Below are positions 44,363 to 53,355 of a stretch of DNA of 64,000 nt, piece after piece. The translations under genes and the position numbers were made by a program. This DNA is from Rhodobacter sp. NTK016B (GTDB lineage: Bacteria; Pseudomonadota; Alphaproteobacteria; Rhodobacterales; Rhodobacteraceae): contig NZ_JAFKOK010000001.1 of NCBI RefSeq assembly GCF_017303295.1, positions 248,001 through 312,000 on the forward strand, written 5' to 3'. The notes beneath the pieces are model-generated. The model did not search any database. It was not told the origin of the DNA and was given only the letters and a program-made list of their open reading frames with translations. Within the stretch, counting starts at the first letter, position 1; each line of letters starts with the position of its first letter.

Positions 44363-45424
44363 ATGCTCAAGCGGCTTGTCGATCAGGCGCAGACGCCATG
44401 CGGTGCCGCTTCGGATGCCGGGCTGCGCTATGTGGGCGAGGACGAACCCGGCTGGACGCGTCGCGGCGCGGGCAAGGGTTTCTACTATCTCGATCTCGAC
44501 GGCCAGCGCATCGCCGACAGGGATTGCGTGAAGCGCCTGCGCGCGCTCGCCATCCCGCCCGCTTGGCGCGATATCTGGATCTGCCCCGATCCAAGGGGCC
44601 ATATTCAGGCAACCGGGCGTGACGCGCGGGGGCGCAAGCAATACCGCTATCATCCGCTCTGGGCACAGGCGCAGGAAGAACAGAAATTCGCAAGCCTCGG
44701 GGAATTCGGCCACGCCCTGCCCGCCTTGCGGGCGCAGGTCGATGCCGATCTGCGCCGCCATGGTGTGCCGCGTGCTCGGGTGATGGCAACCGTTGTGCGG
44801 CTTCTCGATATCGGGCTGATCCGCATCGGCAATGACCGCTACGCGGCCGAGAACCGCAGCTATGGCGTGACCACGCTACGCGCGCGCCATGTCACGCTGG
44901 ACGGGTCGAACCTGCGCTTTGCCTTTACCGGCAAGTCAGGCAAGGAATGGAAGCTCAGGGTCCATGACCGCCGCATCGCCACCGCCTTGCGCTCGATACA
45001 GGATCTGCCGGGCCAGCGGCTGTTTCGCTATCTCGACGAGGACGGCAAGGCGCAGGACCTGCTGTCGCAGGACGTGAATGCCTATATCCGCGCGGCGGCG
45101 GGCGAGGCGTTTTCCTCGAAGCATTTCCGCCCGTGGGGCGGCAGCGTGCAGGCGCTGGGGCTGCTGGCCGATCTGGAACGCCCCGAGGGGAAGAATGCCC
45201 GCGCCCGCGCGCTCAACACAATGGTGGCCGAGGTGGCGACACAATTGCGCAACACCCGCGCGGTGTGCCGACGCAGCTATATCCACCCCGCGATCGTCGC
45301 CGCGTGGGAGGACGGCGCGCTGGCCTCGGCCCTGACCACGCTCAGGCGACGCACGCCCCGCCCCCTGAAAGGGCTGGATGCTGAGGAATCGCTGTTCCTG
45401 CGCTGGCTGGACCGCAACGGCTGA
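44363..45424 (+). CDS. DNA topoisomerase IB
   Basis: The 353-residue protein is a poxvirus-type topoisomerase IB. It relaxes supercoils through a 3'-phosphotyrosine intermediate. The nucleophile is Y306 in CRRSYIHP; other active-site elements are KQYRYHP (Arg), GKSGKEWKL (Lys) and the FRPW segment. Where many relatives read KDFRTW this protein reads KHFRPW. ATG at 44363 follows GGGAG. It stands alone between two catabolic clusters and ends 20 bases from the convergent ABC transporter operon. Confidence 0.93.
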   Translation: MLKRLVDQAQTPCGAASDAGLRYVGEDEPGWTRRGAGKGFYYLDLDGQRIADRDCVKRLRALAIPPAWRDIWICPDPRGHIQATGRDARGRKQYRYHPLWAQAQEEQKFASLGEFGHALPALRAQVDADLRRHGVPRARVMATVVRLLDIGLIRIGNDRYAAENRSYGVTTLRARHVTLDGSNLRFAFTGKSGKEWKLRVHDRRIATALRSIQDLPGQRLFRYLDEDGKAQDLLSQDVNAYIRAAAGEAFSSKHFRPWGGSVQALGLLADLERPEGKNARARALNTMVAEVATQLRNTRAVCRRSYIHPAIVAAWEDGALASALTTLRRRTPRPLKGLDAEESLFLRWLDRNG

Positions 45425-45444
45425 GCGCGTTGCGCCCCGCCCCC

Positions 45445-46254
45445 CTACCCGTCGATCCGGAAGGCAGGCGGCGTCGCCAGCGTCACGTCGGGCACCGGGA
45501 TCGCGTCGATCATGCGGCGGGTAAAGGCGTGCTGCGGGTCGGACCAGACCTGACGCGCGGGGCCGGTCTCGACGATCTCGCCCTTGTACATCATCGCCAC
45601 CCTGTCGGCGAAGGTTTCGACCAGCATCAGATCGTGACTGATGAACAGAAAGCTCAGCCCCATGTCGCGCTTGAGTTCCCACAGCAGGTTGATGATCTGC
45701 GCCTGAATGGACACGTCGAGCGCCGAGACCGGCTCGTCGCAGATCAAGAGGTCCGGCTGCATAACGAGCGCCCGCGCGATGCCGATCCGCTGACGCTGCC
45801 CGCCCGAGAATTCATGCGGGAAGCGCCGGCCCCAGTCGGTGGGCAGACCCACCCGCTCCATCATCTCATGCGCACGTGCCAGCCTTGTGCCCGGCGCGCC
45901 AATGGCGTGGATATCGAGCGGCTCGCGGATCAACTGCTCGACCCGCTTGCGCGGGTTGAGCGAGGAAAACGGGTCCTGAAACACGCATTGGATATGCGGC
46001 CGGTAGCGTTTGAGCGCAAAGCGGTCGAGACCGGCGATATCGTTGCCCTCGTATTCGATCCGCCCCGAACTGGGCGCCTGCAGGCCAAGAATGGTGCGCG
46101 CCAGCGTGGTCTTGCCGCAACCGGATTCGCCCACCAGCGCCAAGGTCTCGCCGCGTTCGAGGTGAAGCGAGATGCCACGCACCGGGTGGATCATCTGTTT
46201 GCCCACCCGGAAGGAAACATGCAGATCGTCGATGCGCAAAAGCGGGGTGGCCAT
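45445..46254 (-). CDS. Peptide-type ABC transporter ATP-binding protein (OppF/DppF type)
   Basis: The 269-residue ATPase has a Walker A motif GESGCGKTTLAR (about residues 43-54), a Q-loop in VFQDPFSSLNPR, the signature FSGGQRQRIGIARAL, Walker B LLICDEPVSALD and the switch His in FISHDL. It powers import with its partner ATPase. ATG at 46254 lies one base after the partner stop codon. It is the last gene of a six-gene operon and lacks the usual full-length C-terminal oligopeptide extension but keeps its start. Confidence 0.92.
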   Translation of the reverse strand: MATPLLRIDDLHVSFRVGKQMIHPVRGISLHLERGETLALVGESGCGKTTLARTILGLQAPSSGRIEYEGNDIAGLDRFALKRYRPHIQCVFQDPFSSLNPRKRVEQLIREPLDIHAIGAPGTRLARAHEMMERVGLPTDWGRRFPHEFSGGQRQRIGIARALVMQPDLLICDEPVSALDVSIQAQIINLLWELKRDMGLSFLFISHDLMLVETFADRVAMMYKGEIVETGPARQVWSDPQHAFTRRMIDAIPVPDVTLATPPAFRIDG

Positions 46255-46255
46255 G

Positions 46256-47245
46256 TCAGGTCCTCGCGTCGGAAACGGGGTTGAAGCAGGCATATCCATG
46301 CGTGCCCTCGAAGATCGGACCGGGAACCTGCGCGCGGCAGGCATCCCCGGCATTGGGGCAGCGCGGCGCGAAGCGGCATCCGGGCATCGGATCGACAATC
46401 GACGGGACGGTGCCCGGGATCTCGCGCAGCACGCCGCCGCCCTCGGCCACGCGTCGGGGATTGGGCGTCGCGTCCAGCAGGCCGCGCGTATAGGGATGGC
46501 GCGGCGACAGGAACAGATCGCGGGTCTCGGCCTCTTCGGCCTTGTAGCCCGCATACATCACCATCACCCGGTCGGCGCTATGCGCGACCAGCCCCAGATT
46601 ATGGGTGATGAGCACGATCGCCACGCCGGTTTCACGCTGCAGCCGCTTGAGCAGGCGGATGATCTGCGCCTGCACGGTCACATCCAGCGCGGTGGTGGGC
46701 TCGTCCGCGATAAGCAGCTCGGGATTGCACGCCAGCGCCATGGCGATCACCACGCGCTGCAATTGCCCGCCCGACAGCTTGTGCGGATAGGACCATGCCA
46801 GCGCTTCGGGATTGGGCAGGTCAACCTTGGTCAACAGGTCGATCACCCGCGCCCAGGCGTCCTCTTTCGAGATCGCCTCGTGTTCGTTGATAACTTCGAG
46901 CACCTGCTTGCCGACCGGATAGAGCGGATCGAGCGCGGCCATGGGTTCCTGAAACACCATGCCGATCTTGACCGCGCGCACCTTTCGCATGGCCTCGTTA
47001 TCGGTGATCGGCAGCTCGGTACCCTTGAACCGGACCGAGCCCGCCTGACGCTCGACCGCGTCGGGCAGAAGGCCCATCACGGCCAGCGAGGTCATCGACT
47101 TGCCACAGCCGGATTCGCCGACGATGGCCAGCGTCTCGCCCGCGTTGACGGTAAACGACACGCCACGCAGGATCAGCACATCGGGTTTCTTGCGGACGCT
47201 GATCCGCAGGTCTTCGACCGCAAGGACGGGGGTTGTCGAGGTCAT
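46256..47245 (-). CDS. Peptide-type ABC transporter ATP-binding protein (OppD/DppD type)
   Basis: The 329-residue ATPase has Walker [14 protein letters not shown], the Q-loop [12 protein letters not shown], the signature [15 protein letters not shown], Walker [13 protein letters not shown] and a C-terminal oligopeptide-transporter domain with four cysteines in [19 protein letters not shown], typically an iron-sulfur or metal site. Its start overlaps the stop of the second permease gene (TGATG). Confidence 0.93.
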   Translation of the reverse strand: MTSTTPVLAVEDLRISVRKKPDVLILRGVSFTVNAGETLAIVGESGCGKSMTSLAVMGLLPDAVERQAGSVRFKGTELPITDNEAMRKVRAVKIGMVFQEPMAALDPLYPVGKQVLEVINEHEAISKEDAWARVIDLLTKVDLPNPEALAWSYPHKLSGGQLQRVVIAMALACNPELLIADEPTTALDVTVQAQIIRLLKRLQRETGVAIVLITHNLGLVAHSADRVMVMYAGYKAEEAETRDLFLSPRHPYTRGLLDATPNPRRVAEGGGVLREIPGTVPSIVDPMPGCRFAPRCPNAGDACRAQVPGPIFEGTHGYACFNPVSDART

Positions 47246-48096
47246 CACTGCCCCCTCTGGCTGCGCAGCCGCGGATTGAGATAATCGTTCAGCCCGTCGC
47301 CCACGAGATTGAGCGCAAGCGCCGTCAGCAAAAGCGCGATGCCGGGAATCGTCATAATGTACCACGCATCGCGCAGGTTGTTCTTGCCCATCCCGATCAT
47401 CGTGCCCCAGCTCATCACATTGGGATCGCCAAAGCCCAGAAAGCTGAGCGCGCTTTCCATCAGGATCGCGGTGGCGATCATGATCGTCGCCATCACGGTG
47501 ACGCCGGACATCGCGTTGGGCAGGATCTGGGTGAAGATGATGCGCATGTCGCTCATCCCCACGACGATGCAGCCCTGCACATAGGCCTTTTCGCGCAGCA
47601 CCATGAACTCGCCCCGCACCAGACGGGCGATGGCGGGCCAGCTGACGATGGCCAGCGACAGGATGATGACCTCGATCGACGGGCCCAGAACGGCGACGAC
47701 GACGATGGCCAGCATGAATTGCGGGATGGTCTGGAACAGCTCGGTCGTGCGCATCAGCAGATTGTCGATCCATCCACCGTAATAGCCCGCAAAGGCGCCG
47801 ACGAGGATGCCGAAGACCAGCGCCACGATGACCGAGGCAAATCCGACCAACAGCGAGATCCGCGCGCCATAGAACAGGCCCGCAAGGATGTTGCGCCCAA
47901 GCCCGTCGGTGCCCAGCGGCGCGCCCGTGTAGGTGCCGGGCCATTGCAGCGGCGGCCCCATCATCGTGTCGGGCGGATCGGGAAAGAACAGGCCGGCGGT
48001 GGCGGCCATGAAGACGACGGTGAGCAGCAACAGCAGCCCCACCAGCATCATCCAGTCGCGGCCAAGCGCGGAGAGGAAGGTTTTCACACGGTCCAT
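47245..48096 (-). CDS. Peptide-type ABC transporter permease (DppC type)
   Basis: The 283-residue inner membrane protein has a cytoplasmic leader, a first membrane segment (LVGLLLLLTVVFMAATAGLF), the family motif LGTDGLGRNILAGLFYGARISL and about five further segments. The coupling loop EKAYVQGCIVVGMSDMRIIFTQILPN contacts the ATPases. Its ATG overlaps the stop of the first permease gene. It pairs with the DppB-type permease. Confidence 0.93.
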   Translation of the reverse strand: MDRVKTFLSALGRDWMMLVGLLLLLTVVFMAATAGLFFPDPPDTMMGPPLQWPGTYTGAPLGTDGLGRNILAGLFYGARISLLVGFASVIVALVFGILVGAFAGYYGGWIDNLLMRTTELFQTIPQFMLAIVVVAVLGPSIEVIILSLAIVSWPAIARLVRGEFMVLREKAYVQGCIVVGMSDMRIIFTQILPNAMSGVTVMATIMIATAILMESALSFLGFGDPNVMSWGTMIGMGKNNLRDAWYIMTIPGIALLLTALALNLVGDGLNDYLNPRLRSQRGQ

Positions 48097-49088
48097 CACT
48101 TCAGCTCCACGGTCGGATTGATGATCGCATAGAGCAGATCCACCACGAGATTGGCGAGGATGACGAAGAACGAGCTGAGCACGAGGATACTGAGCAGCAG
48201 GTTCAGGTCACGCTGGAACATCGCGTCGAACATCAGCCGTCCGACGCCCGGCCATGAAAAGACCGTTTCGGTCAGCACCGCCCCGCCAAGGAAATTGCCG
48301 ACATTGGTGCCGACCACCGTCACCAGCGGTAGCACCGCGTTGCGAAGCGCGTGGCGATACGACAGGCGGCGCTCCGAGATGCCCTTGGCCCGCGCGACGC
48401 GGATGAAGTCGAGCGACAGCACCTCGAGCATGCCTGCGCGCACCAGACGGATATAGATCGCAAGGTAGAAGATCGACTGCGCCAGCGCGGGCAGGATCAG
48501 GTGATGGGCGATGTCCAACACCCGGTCCCAGCCGGTATTGAAGGCCAGCACGTTCTCCATCCCCGAGGTCGGGGTCCAGCCCAGCATGACCGAGAAGACG
48601 AGGATCATCATCAGCCCGATCCAGTAGGGCGGCGTGCCATAGAGCAGAAGCGCCCCGAACGAGATCGTGCGGTCGGGCCAGCGGTTGGCATAGCGCGCGG
48701 CGGTCACGCCCAGCACGATGCCGCCGACAATCGCTATCAGCAGCGCGGTGCCCATCAGCATCAACGTCGCGGGCAGTCGGTCGAAGATCAGCACCGAAAC
48801 GCGCTCGTTGAAGACATGCGAATAGCCCAGATCCAGCGTCGCCAGTCGCGCGATGAAGGCCCAGAGCTGTTGCAGCAGCGGCTGGTCCAGCCCGAATTGC
48901 GCACGTAGCTGGGCTATGTATTCGGGATCGGCGGTGCCCGCCTGCCCTGCCAGCGCCTCGGCCGCGTCGCCGGGGGCGAGCTTGAGCAGGAAGAAGTTGA
49001 TGATCGCGATGGCAAGCATTGCCAGCACGGCATAGGCCACCCGCTTGGCCAGAAAGGCCCAGGGAAAGCGGCGTCGGATCGGTTTCAT
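48096..49088 (-). CDS. Peptide-type ABC transporter permease (DppB type)
   Basis: The 330-residue protein has six membrane segments, a periplasmic N-terminal loop with APGDAAEALAGQ and LRAQFGLDQPLLQQ, and the coupling loop DFIRVARAKGISERRLSYRHALRNA. This is the DppB/OppB permease pattern. ATG at 49088 overlaps the stop of the racemase-family gene (ATGA). It pairs with the DppC-type permease. Confidence 0.93.
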   Translation of the reverse strand: MKPIRRRFPWAFLAKRVAYAVLAMLAIAIINFFLLKLAPGDAAEALAGQAGTADPEYIAQLRAQFGLDQPLLQQLWAFIARLATLDLGYSHVFNERVSVLIFDRLPATLMLMGTALLIAIVGGIVLGVTAARYANRWPDRTISFGALLLYGTPPYWIGLMMILVFSVMLGWTPTSGMENVLAFNTGWDRVLDIAHHLILPALAQSIFYLAIYIRLVRAGMLEVLSLDFIRVARAKGISERRLSYRHALRNAVLPLVTVVGTNVGNFLGGAVLTETVFSWPGVGRLMFDAMFQRDLNLLLSILVLSSFFVILANLVVDLLYAIINPTVELK

Positions 49089-49825
49089 TGAGCAATTTCC
49101 GTAGTGCGTGCGTCCGGCAGGCGGCCATCGGGCCGCGCAAGCCCCTGATCCACTGCGCCGAGCCAGTCGAGGAACCCGTAGACCGGCAAGCCCAGCGCGC
49201 GCGTCAGCGCCGGCCCATAGGGCGGCAGGTTGGTGCATTCGAGCACGATGGCCCGCAAATCGGGACGGCGCGCCGTCAGACGCCGGCCCGCCGCGATGAG
49301 GTCGGCCTCGGCCAGAGCAGGGTCGATGGCACGGTCGGGATCGTCGGCGCGCAGCACGTCAAGCAGATGCGCGTCATCGGCCAGCGCCCCCACCGGCGTA
49401 TCAGCCGGGATGCCGGCGGCAGCGAGGTGATCCTGGGTGATCGATCCGTCCAGCAGCCCCACGATCCCCACCTTGCCATGCTGCGCGATGCGCAGCGGCA
49501 CCTGAAACAGCGACGAGGTGGTGACGGGCACCGGGCAACCGGTTTCCAGCTGGTGTTGCTGGAACACCAGAAGTCCGCAAGAGGTGGTGATCATCCCCGC
49601 ACCGCGCGCAACCAGTCGGTCACGCGCGGCGCGAAAAGCAACGCCCAGCGCCGGATCACGGGGATCGCCCCGCAACACCCGGTCGATGCTTGCCGCCTGC
49701 ACGGTTTCGAAAAGCACCCTTCCGCCAAAGGTCTCGGCATTGCCGATATCGCCCGCAGGCCGCTTGAAGCGGGTGTCGAGCAGCATCACGCCCATGCGCG
49801 GCCGGGTGTTTCCGGTATCGGCCAT
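49085..49825 (-). CDS. Asp/Glu/hydantoin racemase superfamily protein inside the ABC operon
   Basis: The 246-residue protein has the two-cysteine layout of the Asp/Glu racemase superfamily: ITTSCGLLVF (about residues 77-86) and VLECTNLPPYGP (about 194-205). Members racemise amino acids or hydantoins, or decarboxylate arylmalonates and maleates. Its start overlaps the stop of the binding-protein gene and its stop overlaps the permease start, so it is fully embedded in the importer operon. It most likely acts on the imported compound. Which reaction it performs cannot be read from the sequence. Confidence 0.82.
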   Translation of the reverse strand: MADTGNTRPRMGVMLLDTRFKRPAGDIGNAETFGGRVLFETVQAASIDRVLRGDPRDPALGVAFRAARDRLVARGAGMITTSCGLLVFQQHQLETGCPVPVTTSSLFQVPLRIAQHGKVGIVGLLDGSITQDHLAAAGIPADTPVGALADDAHLLDVLRADDPDRAIDPALAEADLIAAGRRLTARRPDLRAIVLECTNLPPYGPALTRALGLPVYGFLDWLGAVDQGLARPDGRLPDARTTEIAQ

Positions 49826-51438
49826 CAGGTGAAGGCAAGCGAGCCGTAGGGCGCGCGGATCCCTTCGGGACCGGTCAGGAAGTTCTCGACATTCGCCGCC
49901 GCGATGGTGACGTAGATCGGCCGCGCGATCGGCAGGATCGGCAGGTCGGTCATGGCAATCTGCTGGAACTCGACGAACAGCTGACGACGCACTTCGGTGT
50001 CGGGTTCGACCGCCGCCGCTTCCAGCACCGCGTCCATTTCCTCGCTCGCATAGCCCGTCGAGTTGACAAACGGCGTCCCCGGCGAAACGGCTTCCGACCA
50101 CCAGAAGCGCTGCGAGCCGATGGTGGGATCGGCGGTGACCGAGCCCGGATACATCGTCAGGTCATAGTCGTAATCGCCAAAGACCGAGCGGATGAAGGTC
50201 GGGATATCCGCGATATTGAGGTCCAGATCGATCCCCACCGCGCGGAAGTTCTGCTTCAGGAACTGGCCCATCCTCTCATAGGTGTCGCCCACCGCCGGCG
50301 CGATCAGGCGCAGGCTGAAGCGCATCCCGTCCTCGCCCGCCGGATAGCCCGCCTCGTCCAGAAGCTGGTTCGCGCGGTCGGGGTCGTAGTCGTAGCTGGG
50401 CACGTCGTCGGTATAGAAGGCGGGCAGCGTTTCGGGGATTGGCCCGGTCAGCATCTCGGCCAGACCGTAATAGACCACGTCGAGCATCTGCGCGCGGTTC
50501 ATCGCGTACATCAGCGCCTGCCGCACTTCCAGCTTCGCCAGATGCTCGTTGCGCATGTTAGTGTGGATCATGTCGAGCGAGTTGTTCATCTCGGTGCCGC
50601 GGGTATCGACCTGGAAATCCGGGCTGTCCATGAAGCGCTGCACCTGATTGACCGGGATCGGGCCATCACCGGCCAGATGCAGCTCGCCCGCATCCAGCGC
50701 GGCGGCGCGGGCCGAGGGGTCGGTGATGATGCGGATCACCAGACGCTCGAGCTTCGGCTCGCCCTCGCCCCAGTAATCGGGGTTGGCGCCCATGATGATA
50801 TGCGACCCGCGCTCCCACGACTGGAACACGAAGGGGCCGGTGCCCACGGGCGCGTTGTTCGCGGGGTTCTGCAGCACGTCGGTGCCTTCGTAGACATGCT
50901 TGGGCAGCATCGGCGATTCCCAGCCCGCCAGCGCATACATCAGCGCGGGCGCGGGCTGGCTCAGGCGGAAGATCGCGGTGTGATCGTCGGGCGTTTCCAC
51001 CGCTGTGACGCTGGCCAGCGTCGAGCGACCGCGCGGGTGATGCTGTTTGAGGATCTCCATGATCGAGTATTGCACATCGGCCGAGGTGAAGGGCTCGCCG
51101 TCATGCCACTTCACGCCCTCGCGCAGGGTGAAGGTGATGGACAGACCGTCCTCGGCCACCTCCCAAGCGGTGGCGAGCGCGGGCATCGGCTGGATGTCGA
51201 AATCGTAGCTCAGCAGGCCTTCGAGCATCTTGCCCGACACGACCGCCACGGGCGATGCGGTGTTGAAGGCCGCGCACATCGCGTTGGGTTCGGGCGTGAC
51301 GCACATCGCCAGCGTTCCCGTCCCTTGTGCGTGCGCCGTGCCGAAGGGCAGCAGGCTGGCCGCAAGGCCCGCGCCGCTGGCCATGAGCAGGCCGCGGCGG
51401 CTCATGGCGAAGGTCGGGTTGGTCGGAGTTTTGATCAT
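49825..51438 (-). CDS. ABC transporter substrate-binding protein, peptide/opine family 5
   Basis: The 537-residue protein has a twin-arginine type signal (MSRRGLLMASGAG near residues 12-24, cleaved near AHAQ) and the family 5 body: EGLLSYDF, LATAWEVAEDGLSITFTLREGVKWHDGEPFTSADV, PVGTGPF and PDYWGEG. It delivers a peptide-like, opine-like or other large solute to the permeases. ATG at 51438 follows AAGGGA; the frame extends upstream but without similarity. It leads the six-gene operon. Confidence 0.92.
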   Translation of the reverse strand: MIKTPTNPTFAMSRRGLLMASGAGLAASLLPFGTAHAQGTGTLAMCVTPEPNAMCAAFNTASPVAVVSGKMLEGLLSYDFDIQPMPALATAWEVAEDGLSITFTLREGVKWHDGEPFTSADVQYSIMEILKQHHPRGRSTLASVTAVETPDDHTAIFRLSQPAPALMYALAGWESPMLPKHVYEGTDVLQNPANNAPVGTGPFVFQSWERGSHIIMGANPDYWGEGEPKLERLVIRIITDPSARAAALDAGELHLAGDGPIPVNQVQRFMDSPDFQVDTRGTEMNNSLDMIHTNMRNEHLAKLEVRQALMYAMNRAQMLDVVYYGLAEMLTGPIPETLPAFYTDDVPSYDYDPDRANQLLDEAGYPAGEDGMRFSLRLIAPAVGDTYERMGQFLKQNFRAVGIDLDLNIADIPTFIRSVFGDYDYDLTMYPGSVTADPTIGSQRFWWSEAVSPGTPFVNSTGYASEEMDAVLEAAAVEPDTEVRRQLFVEFQQIAMTDLPILPIARPIYVTIAAANVENFLTGPEGIRAPYGSLAFT

Positions 51439-51717
51439 GGCATTTCCCTTTTGCGCTGGTCGAGTTGGCCGGAAGGCCATGGCCCCCGAAAGGACCGTCG
51501 GCATTGTTGTGCTCTTCTTGTGGCGCCTGAGACGCAGTGATCCGAGTATTCCGAGCCGCCTGCCTTCTCGCCAGTAGGCAGGTTTCCGATTCCAGTTCTG
51601 ATTTTTCTGTTATCGGTCATTTCCGGGAATCCCCCCACAATCAGAGCGCGAAGCCCGTTGCAACCGCCCTGTCTGAGGTGAAAAACCTCTTGGAAATCAA
51701 CAATCGGGATTGGCGAC
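51439..51717. promoter_or_regulatory. Divergent promoter region of the ABC operon and the thiamine-enzyme operon
   Basis: This 279-base gap separates two divergent operons and should hold both promoters. CCTGCC and GGCAGG form a small inverted repeat at about 51567-51591, and GAGGT-GAAAA-ACCTC occurs just before the thiamine-enzyme gene (about 51675-51689). An AraC protein at 54.6-55.8 kb is a candidate regulator. No site can be assigned firmly. Confidence 0.45.
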
Positions 51718-53355
51718 ATGGATCACGCAACAGGCGCTCAGGCGCTGGCCCACATGATCCGCGACTGGACCGGCGGACCCGTCTTTCACGTCCCCGGCGA
51801 GGGCATTCTGGAAATCCTCGACGCGCTCGATACGGCGGGCGTGCCGCTGATCTCGTGCCGACACGAAGCCGGGGCGGCGGTGGCCGCGCAGGCGGCGGGG
51901 CATGTCACCGACAGGCCTGGGATCTGTCTGGTGGGGCGCGCGCCCGGGGCGCTGAACGCGGCGCTGGCCCTTCACACGGCGCGCACCGATGCGGCCCCGA
52001 TGATCATGATCCTCGGGCAGCCGTCGGGCGCCATTGCCGGGCGCGATCCCTATCTGGCGAATGAGGATTTCGCACAGGCCTTTGCGCCCTCGGCCAAATG
52101 GGTCGGCAGTTGCGACCGCGCCGGGCGGCTGCCCGAACTCTTCTCGCGCGCGTGGTCCGAGGCGATGGGCGGCCAGCGCGGGCCGGTCGTGCTGGCGCTG
52201 CATGAAGAGGTCTGGGCGGGCCCGATCGACAGCCCGTTGCCCGCAACGCCCCCCGCCCTGCCCCGTCCGCAGCCCGAGGCTATGCAGCTCGACCGCATCG
52301 CCGAGGCGCTGCGCCGGGCCAAACGTCCGCTCATCATCGCGGGCGGTACGGGCTGGCGCGCCGAGGACCGCGCGCGGCTGGTCTGGCTGGCCGACGAAAC
52401 CGGCGTGCCGGTCGCCACCGCCTATCGCCGCCGCGACCTGATGCCCGCCAGCCATCCGCTGATGGTGGGCGAGCTGGGCATCGGCGCCGATCCGGCTCTG
52501 TCGCGGCGCGTGGGCGACAGCGACTGCCTGTTGGTGCTGGGGATGCGGCTGGGCGAGATCAACACGTTCGGCGCGAATGTGTTCGAAGGGTTCCGGCTGA
52601 TCGACGCGCCGGTCCCCGCGATGCCGGTCTTTCACGTCCATCCCGATCCCGCCGAGCTGAACGCCGTCTACCGGGTGAGCGAGGCCGTGCTGGCCCATCC
52701 CGCCGATGCGCTGCCCGGCCTTCTGGACCGCGTCCGCGCCCCCCGCGAGCCGGGGGAATGGGCCAGGGAACTGCGCACCGCGCGCGAGGTCTTCACCACC
52801 GGCAAGCCCTGCCCCGGCCCCGTCGACCTGAACGCGGTGTTCCGTGCCCTGCGCGCGGCGCTGCCGGCGGATGCGATGCTGACCGTGGGCGCAGGCGCCT
52901 ATGCGCATTGGCCGCAACGCTATTTCCCGCACGAGGAATTCGGCACCCAGCTTGGCCCCAAGAGCGGCGCAATGGGCTACGGCCTGCCTGCCGCCATCGG
53001 CGTTCAGGCGACGCAACCCGACCGGCGCGTGGTCGCGGTGGCGGGCGATGGCTGTTTCATGATGCAGGGCGAAGAGCTGGCGACGGCGGCGCTGTACAAC
53101 CTGCCGATCCTGACAATCGTGGTGAATAATAGCCTCTATGGGGCCATCGCAGCCTCGCAAAGCCGGATGTTCGGGCGGCGCAGCGGGACCGCGCTGGCGC
53201 CTGTCGATTTCACCGCGCTCGCGGGGGCGATGGGCGTCCGAAGCTGGAAGGTCACGACGACCGCCGATTTCGGCCCGGCTCTGGCGGCGGCTTTGGGCGA
53301 GGACGGGCCCACGCTGATCGAACTCATCACCGGCGAAGAGGCCCTGAAACCATGA
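51718..53355 (+). CDS. Thiamine-diphosphate-dependent enzyme (acetolactate synthase-like)
   Basis: The 545-residue protein has three domains of the acetolactate synthase/benzoylformate decarboxylase family. The catalytic glutamate lies in SCRHEAGAAVAAQAAG (about residue 50). The middle domain starts near RPLIIAGGTGW. The cofactor motif GDGCFMMQGEELATAALYNLPILTIVVNN (GDG to NN) sits near residues 445-473. Family members decarboxylate 2-oxo acids or join them to aldehydes. Its stop overlaps the start of the flavin oxidase gene (ATGA). The substrate is unknown; the cluster suggests one derived from the imported solute. Confidence 0.9.
   Translation: MDHATGAQALAHMIRDWTGGPVFHVPGEGILEILDALDTAGVPLISCRHEAGAAVAAQAAGHVTDRPGICLVGRAPGALNAALALHTARTDAAPMIMILGQPSGAIAGRDPYLANEDFAQAFAPSAKWVGSCDRAGRLPELFSRAWSEAMGGQRGPVVLALHEEVWAGPIDSPLPATPPALPRPQPEAMQLDRIAEALRRAKRPLIIAGGTGWRAEDRARLVWLADETGVPVATAYRRRDLMPASHPLMVGELGIGADPALSRRVGDSDCLLVLGMRLGEINTFGANVFEGFRLIDAPVPAMPVFHVHPDPAELNAVYRVSEAVLAHPADALPGLLDRVRAPREPGEWARELRTAREVFTTGKPCPGPVDLNAVFRALRAALPADAMLTVGAGAYAHWPQRYFPHEEFGTQLGPKSGAMGYGLPAAIGVQATQPDRRVVAVAGDGCFMMQGEELATAALYNLPILTIVVNNSLYGAIAASQSRMFGRRSGTALAPVDFTALAGAMGVRSWKVTTTADFGPALAAALGEDGPTLIELITGEEALKP

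Noticed and set aside
42247-44370. Long open frame of 707 codons on the minus strand
   Set aside because: Antisense to the SDR and flavoprotein genes of the TRAP operon; no domain.
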